From assembly GCA_964563925.1 (NCBI GenBank), contig CAZLZD010000017.1, forward strand, positions 1 through 64,000: a stretch of 64,000 bases of DNA, read 5' to 3'. Positions 60,021 through 64,000 of the stretch are shown in pieces. The number at the start of each line of letters is the position of its first letter. Position 1 is the stretch's first letter. This stretch comes from JAUILA01 sp964563925. Its GTDB lineage: Bacteria > Bacteroidota > Bacteroidia > Cytophagales > Cyclobacteriaceae. Both the position numbers and the translations under genes were made by a program. A model generated the notes under the pieces. It was not told the DNA's origin. It saw only the letters and a program-made list of their open reading frames with translations, and ran no database searches.

Positions 60021-61927
60021 ATAGCAGGGAGGAAATTCTCCGCGGGATTACCCCTTTTGATCTGCTTCCGGCTCACGAACTGGAATTCCTTGCGCGGTCG
60101 GTGCAGGACCACACATTCTCCAGGGAGAAAATCCAGTACCACCAGGATTATACCAAGCTGAAAAGCGTGGATGTAATCGTGGAGGGGTCCTATCATGTTT
60201 TCTTTTATGATGCGCACCGCAACAGGAAGCTGATCGAGGATCTTGGACCCGGCCGCATTTACGGGGCATTGTCCATCCTTTTCAATAAGAAGCGTTCCAT
60301 ACGGACGGTAGTTGCCCGTGAAGGAACGCGCGTACTGGCCATCGACCGCCGTGCATTTGTTGATCTCACGGCAAAGTATGAAGATTTTGCACGGTTTTTT
60401 TCATCGGAATTCGGCCGGTACATGATGATGGATGACTTCGCCAATGCTATTCGTTCGAAACCGAGCGAGGTGACGAATTACGTTGCCACAGATCATTTTT
60501 TTACCAAAACCCTGAAAACCATTCAGCCGCGGCCGCTAAAAACCTGTCGACCTGATATTCCTGTCTTCAGGGCCGCCCGCATTATGACCCAGAACCGGGT
60601 GAGCTGCCTGTTTGTGAAGGGAAATCAGCCGGGAATCCTTGGGTATATAACCGATATTACACTCCGGGAGGATGTAGTGGCGCGCCAGATACCCTACGAT
60701 ACTCCGGTGGAGGAGGTCATGGAGAATCCCATTTACAGCCTTCCCGAGGATGCGCTGATCTATGAGGCCATCCTGCTCATGTTCCAGGCCAAGATCAGGT
60801 ACCTGCTGGTAGAGAATTCAGACGGGGGCTATGCAGGGGTGATCAGCCGGAACAAGCTGCTGACCGATCACGCCACGTCGCCGTTTGTCTTTATCCAGTC
60901 GGTAAAGCTGGCGGTCTCGCTGGAGGAACTGCGGCGCAAATGGAACCGGGTGCCTGACATCGTATACCAGCAACTCTCGCGCGGGGTCAGGGCGGAGATT
61001 GTCAACCAGATGGTCACCACGGTTTCTGATTCCATTGGTCAGAAAATCATTGAATCGGCTATCGAAGAACTGGGCGAGCCTCCATGCAGATTTGTCTTTA
61101 TGGCCCTGGGCAGCGAGGGAAGAAAGGAGCAAACGCTTAAGACCGACCAGGACAACGCCATTCTGTATGAAGACCAGCCCGATCCGGAGGATCCGGAAGT
61201 ACGTGCGTATTTCCTTTCACTGGGAGAATTAATCAGCGAAAAGCTTAATCATGTGGGATTCCTGTTCTGCACGGGAGGATTTATGGCTAAAAACCCCAAA
61301 TGGAACCAGTCGTTGTCCCAGTGGAAGGAGGATTACCAATCCTGGATCAACATGCCGCAACCGGAGGCCGTCATGAATTTCTCCACTTTTTTTGACTGCC
61401 GGTACCTGTACGGCGACCGGAGCCTGATCGATGAATTGCGGGAATTTCTGAATGAGACCCTGGAAAACCCATCGACTAAATTTTTCTATCTGCTGGCCAA
61501 TAATGCCCTGCAATACGAACCCCCGCTTACGTTTTTTCTTAAAAATTTCCGGACCTTCTCACGGGGTGAACAGGAAGTGCTCAATATCAAGAAGGCCATG
61601 ACCCCGATTGTCGACCTGGTGCGACTGTATGCCCTTCGCCACAGGATTTTCAAGACAAATACAGGCGAACGCCTCGAACAGCTGTATGAAATGGATGTAT
61701 TCTCCAAGGATGAATATCACGAATTGCGACAGGCGTATTATTATATGATGGCCCTTCGGCTCAAGAGGCAGGCAAAGGACATAATACGGCGGCAGGGCGA
61801 GCCCAATAACCTGATCGAACCAAAATCGCTGACCAAGATAGAGCAGGTCACCCTCAAGGAAATTTTCAAGGTCATCGAAAAATTCCAGCTCAAGATTAAA
61901 ATAGAATTTAAGGGTACGCTGAATTAG
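60008..61927 (+). CDS. cNMP-binding/CBS/DUF294 nucleotidyltransferase-like signalling protein
   Basis: 639 residues from the ATG at 60008; the longer frame starts inside the exonuclease. Domains: a cNMP-binding-like domain (about 1-140), two CBS motifs (about 180-310, including VSCLFVKGNQPGILGYITDI), a nucleotidyltransferase-like DUF294 domain (about 340-490) with LGSEGRKEQTLKTDQDNAIL near 367, and a helical C-terminal domain (about 500-639). It resembles GlnD-type nucleotidyl transfer and probably responds to adenine or cyclic nucleotides. The partner exonuclease overlaps by 13 bases. The 3' end overlaps queE by four. Confidence 0.87.
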   Translation: MDTVNSREEILRGITPFDLLPAHELEFLARSVQDHTFSREKIQYHQDYTKLKSVDVIVEGSYHVFFYDAHRNRKLIEDLGPGRIYGALSILFNKKRSIRTVVAREGTRVLAIDRRAFVDLTAKYEDFARFFSSEFGRYMMMDDFANAIRSKPSEVTNYVATDHFFTKTLKTIQPRPLKTCRPDIPVFRAARIMTQNRVSCLFVKGNQPGILGYITDITLREDVVARQIPYDTPVEEVMENPIYSLPEDALIYEAILLMFQAKIRYLLVENSDGGYAGVISRNKLLTDHATSPFVFIQSVKLAVSLEELRRKWNRVPDIVYQQLSRGVRAEIVNQMVTTVSDSIGQKIIESAIEELGEPPCRFVFMALGSEGRKEQTLKTDQDNAILYEDQPDPEDPEVRAYFLSLGELISEKLNHVGFLFCTGGFMAKNPKWNQSLSQWKEDYQSWINMPQPEAVMNFSTFFDCRYLYGDRSLIDELREFLNETLENPSTKFFYLLANNALQYEPPLTFFLKNFRTFSRGEQEVLNIKKAMTPIVDLVRLYALRHRIFKTNTGERLEQLYEMDVFSKDEYHELRQAYYYMMALRLKRQAKDIIRRQGEPNNLIEPKSLTKIEQVTLKEIFKVIEKFQLKIKIEFKGTLN

Positions 61928-62676
61928 ACGCCCCGCCTGTTGCCAAACAGGTGGATGTGCATACGGTCGGTAAAGTGAAAATTATTGACCAGGCAGATAT
62001 CGGTCAGCCAGGTTCGCTTCGCAGCCAATTGCTGCGGGTCTGTGCCCTGCGGCATAAGGTAGGTGCGGGCAGGGGGGATGCCATAGGTTCTGCACAATGC
62101 CAGCACCCCGTCGAGGTCATCGGGGGTATCTACCACAAACTTGAATGTACTTTTATCGCTATCCGCGAAAAACCGCATGGCCTGTGGCTTATCCCTTAGG
62201 GTTTTCCGGTTCCCTGAATTCTCCAGCTTGGGACTTACGTTGTACTGGTCGATAAGTCCGTTAAATTCACCGATGGGAACAATGGTGCCGTTGGTTTCAA
62301 CTTCGGCATGGAGCAGTTCGTTGTTTTCCCGGAGAATGACCAGCAGCCGCACCAGCTCTTCCTGCTGCATAAGTGGTTCGCCCCCGGTAATCACTACATT
62401 AGGACAATCATAGGATAGTATTTCTCCCGCCACCTGACTGGGGTCACGTTCCAGGATCATCTCTGCCGGGTCATATTTCTGGTAACCGCTTTCCTTGTCA
62501 CGGACATGTGAAAATCGCGTTCCCTGCCAGTTCCAGGTATAATCCGTATCGCACCAGGTGCAGTGAAGGTTACAAAGGGATAATCTGACGAATACACTGG
62601 GCATGCCCATGGAGCGTCCTTCTCCCTGGATGGTATGAAATATTTCCGGTTTACCGTGCAGACTGGCAAGTTTCAT
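61924..62676 (-). CDS. queE: 7-Carboxy-7-deazaguanine synthase
   Basis: Radical SAM enzyme making CDG on the way to preQ0 and queuosine. 250 residues with the cluster motif CNLHCTWC (spacing C-x3-C-x2-C) near residue 33, TIQGEGRSMGMPSVFVRL before it, and VVITGGEPLMQQ after. The queuosine pathway in this window also includes queA. It is divergent from manA. Confidence 0.93.
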   Translation of the reverse strand: MKLASLHGKPEIFHTIQGEGRSMGMPSVFVRLSLCNLHCTWCDTDYTWNWQGTRFSHVRDKESGYQKYDPAEMILERDPSQVAGEILSYDCPNVVITGGEPLMQQEELVRLLVILRENNELLHAEVETNGTIVPIGEFNGLIDQYNVSPKLENSGNRKTLRDKPQAMRFFADSDKSTFKFVVDTPDDLDGVLALCRTYGIPPARTYLMPQGTDPQQLAAKRTWLTDICLVNNFHFTDRMHIHLFGNRRGV

Positions 62677-62681
62677 GGCCG

Positions 62682-62689
62682 CAAAGGTA
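62682..62689 (-). promoter_or_regulatory. -7 promoter box next to the queE start
   Basis: TACCTTTG on the minus strand matches the consensus and ends five bases before the ATG, again leaving almost no leader. No -33 TTG at good spacing. Confidence 0.5.
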
Positions 62690-62714
62690 AAAATTATAGT
62701 TTAAACTAAAACGC

Positions 62715-62746
62715 TTGCACACAGGCCGCAAGTCCGGCTATCTTTG
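62715..62746 (+). promoter_or_regulatory. Promoter of manA
   Basis: TTG (62715-62717), 21 bases, TATCTTTG (62739-62746), about 17 bases before the start codon. A complete consensus Bacteroidota promoter. Confidence 0.75.
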
Positions 62747-62763
62747 ATAAACAGAAAGTAATT

Positions 62764-63741
62764 ATGCGTATACCTCTTTATCCACTAAAATTCACCCCTT
62801 TTTTTCTGGACAAGATCTGGGGCGGGAATAAGATCAGCCAGGTGCTTGGTAAAGATACCGGTGGCCTGCCTAATTGCGGCGAGACCTGGGAACTTTCCGG
62901 GGTGAAGGGCCGGATTTCCGTGGTGGCAGACGGTCCGCTCGCCGGGCGCAGCCTGGATGAGCTGATGCAGGAATACAAGGAGGAGCTGGCCGGTACCACT
63001 GTATTTAAGGAATACGGTACGGAATTTCCCCTGCTGATTAAATTCATTGATGCAGCCGAAGATCTGTCAATCCAGGTTCATCCCGACGATGACCTTGCGG
63101 CTGCGCGCCATAAGGGGAAAGGCAAGACCGAGATGTGGTATATCATGGATGCGGATCCGGGAGCCACCCTGATCGCCGGCTTCAATCAACCGATGAACCG
63201 GGAAAAATACCTGGAATACTTCCATTCCGGGGCCATTGAAGAGGTCCTGAACCGGGAAGAAGTCAGCCCGGGCGATGTGTTCTACATCCCGGCCGGCCGG
63301 ATCCATACCATCGGGAAGGGAATTATGCTGGCTGAGATTCAGCAGACATCGGACATTACCTATCGCATTTATGATTTTGACCGGCGGGACAGTGAAGGAA
63401 ATCTGCGCGAGCTGCATACCGAAATGGCCGTCGATGCACTGGATTTTAAATACAGGGAAGCGTACAAAACTCCCTATTCCCGACGCAAAAATCACCGCAA
63501 TCCCGTAGTGGATGAGCGTTATTTTTCGACCAATAAGCTGATCCTGGATCAGCCGATGACGCTGTCCCTTGATGGGGAGAAACTGAAGATACTGATTTGT
63601 GTGGAGGGTTCCGGCCGCCTTCAGTGGGAAGACGGTGAAGCCTCACTGACCAGGGGAGAGGTTGTCCTTGTTCCGGCCTGTTTGCCGGAAGTGAAGCTTG
63701 TGCCCGCCGCCGAACTGCATGTGCTTGAGGTTATGCCCTGA
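62764..63741 (+). CDS. manA: Mannose-6-phosphate isomerase, type I
   Basis: 325-residue zinc enzyme interconverting mannose-6-P and fructose-6-P. Zinc ligands appear in LSIQVHPDDD, KGKTEMWYIMD and GRIHTIGKG, and the cupin fold continues with ITYRIYDFDRRD. The shorter length is the Firmicutes/Bacteroidota type. It supplies GDP-mannose precursors for surface polysaccharide. A convergent FMN-binding gene ends two bases after the stop region. Confidence 0.94.
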   Translation: MRIPLYPLKFTPFFLDKIWGGNKISQVLGKDTGGLPNCGETWELSGVKGRISVVADGPLAGRSLDELMQEYKEELAGTTVFKEYGTEFPLLIKFIDAAEDLSIQVHPDDDLAAARHKGKGKTEMWYIMDADPGATLIAGFNQPMNREKYLEYFHSGAIEEVLNREEVSPGDVFYIPAGRIHTIGKGIMLAEIQQTSDITYRIYDFDRRDSEGNLRELHTEMAVDALDFKYREAYKTPYSRRKNHRNPVVDERYFSTNKLILDQPMTLSLDGEKLKILICVEGSGRLQWEDGEASLTRGEVVLVPACLPEVKLVPAAELHVLEVMP

Positions 63742-64000
63742 TCAGCCGCGTTCGAACCGCCCCGACTTTTTGTGTATCAGGATGCGATAGGCAACAAGGA
63801 CGGTACCTGGCTCGTAGCGGCGGGATTTTGATTCCATCCCATGGGAGGGACGTACCGTATCCGTGCCAATAAACGGATGAAGGCGGCTCGAAACGATTTG
63901 AACGGCATGTTCGGCCTCTTCTCCGCTTAATTCCTCATAGGTGCCCCACGCAATTACGCTCTGCCAGTGTGCGTGGGAACGAATATCCTCGACCTGAAGG
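63742..64000 (-). CDS. Pyridoxamine 5'-phosphate oxidase-like flavin-binding protein, C-terminal part
   Basis: Only the last 86 codons lie in the window; the gene continues past 64000. The visible part reads SHAHWQSVIAWGTYEELSGE and later ends HKKSGRFERG, which matches the FMN-binding split-barrel family that includes NimA-type nitroreductase-like proteins and general stress proteins. The N-terminal cofactor-binding strands are outside the window, so specificity cannot be given. It is convergent with manA and abuts its stop codon. Confidence 0.75.
   Translation of the reverse strand, partial: LQVEDIRSHAHWQSVIAWGTYEELSGEEAEHAVQIVSSRLHPFIGTDTVRPSHGMESKSRRYEPGTVLVAYRILIHKKSGRFERG

Overview
The window looks like a chromosomal segment of a Bacteroidota bacterium, most likely a flavobacterium-type member (Flavobacteriia), with roughly half G+C by eye. 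The support is a short primary sigma factor without region 1.1, a type IX secretion sorting domain, a putative-porin/OmpA/PD40 repertoire, a FecA-like receptor beside imelysin and DUF4856 lipoproteins, tandem tricorn-like S41 peptidases, menaquinone genes, few Shine-Dalgarno sequences, and promoter boxes of the Bacteroidota type (TTG, about 20 bases, TAnnTTTG). No tRNA, rRNA, phage, insertion sequence or CRISPR array was seen. Almost all sequence is coding.

Layout. 1-3.2 kb (minus): menaquinone genes menI-menF-menD, with menD cut by the window edge. 3.2-10.9 kb: histidine phosphatase, TPR protein, a Nif3-like/coiled-coil pair, lpxK, a porin and miaE. 10.9-16 kb: a secreted protein commonly misnamed asparagine synthetase B, a MacB/FtsX-type permease and an OmpA protein with PorE-like architecture. 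15.9-16.3 kb: a non-coding 43-bp tandem repeat broken by a 100-N assembly gap, then a REP-like nested hairpin. 16.3-26.2 kb: queA, menC, a VIT1/CCC1 transporter, an AGCS symporter, an arginase-family enzyme, sixA, topA, a sirtuin and a TlpA-like thioredoxin. 26.3-38.2 kb: a type IX secreted gliding-type protein, two tandem tricorn-like proteases, tex and a 54-residue zinc-ribbon membrane protein. 38.2-46 kb: a small hypothetical, a SpmA/SpmB-type membrane protein, rsmE, an acyl-CoA-binding protein, citrate synthase, prohibitin, a TPR lipid/envelope protein, rpoD and a coiled-coil membrane protein. 46.2-52.1 kb (plus): ppa, a lipoprotein SodC, mlaEFD lipid transport and aconitase. 52.1-58.3 kb (minus): DUF4856 lipoprotein, imelysin, HTTM (vitamin K carboxylase-like) and FecA-like receptor, an apparent iron-uptake operon. 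58.3-64 kb: MscS channel, a DEDDh exonuclease overlapping a cNMP/CBS/nucleotidyltransferase regulator, queE, manA and a truncated FMN-binding protein.

Functional threads. Menaquinone synthesis appears twice (menI-menF-menD and menC), queuosine synthesis twice (queA, queE), and the TCA cycle twice (gltA, acnA). The outer envelope is served by lpxK, the porin, mlaEFD and PorE-like OmpA. The part most likely to reward new work is the DUF4856-imelysin-HTTM-receptor cluster. Its two promoter regions share a 14-base sequence that forms a 25-base near-palindrome in front of imelysin, and its HTTM protein keeps the lysine that matches the catalytic base of vitamin K-dependent carboxylase.
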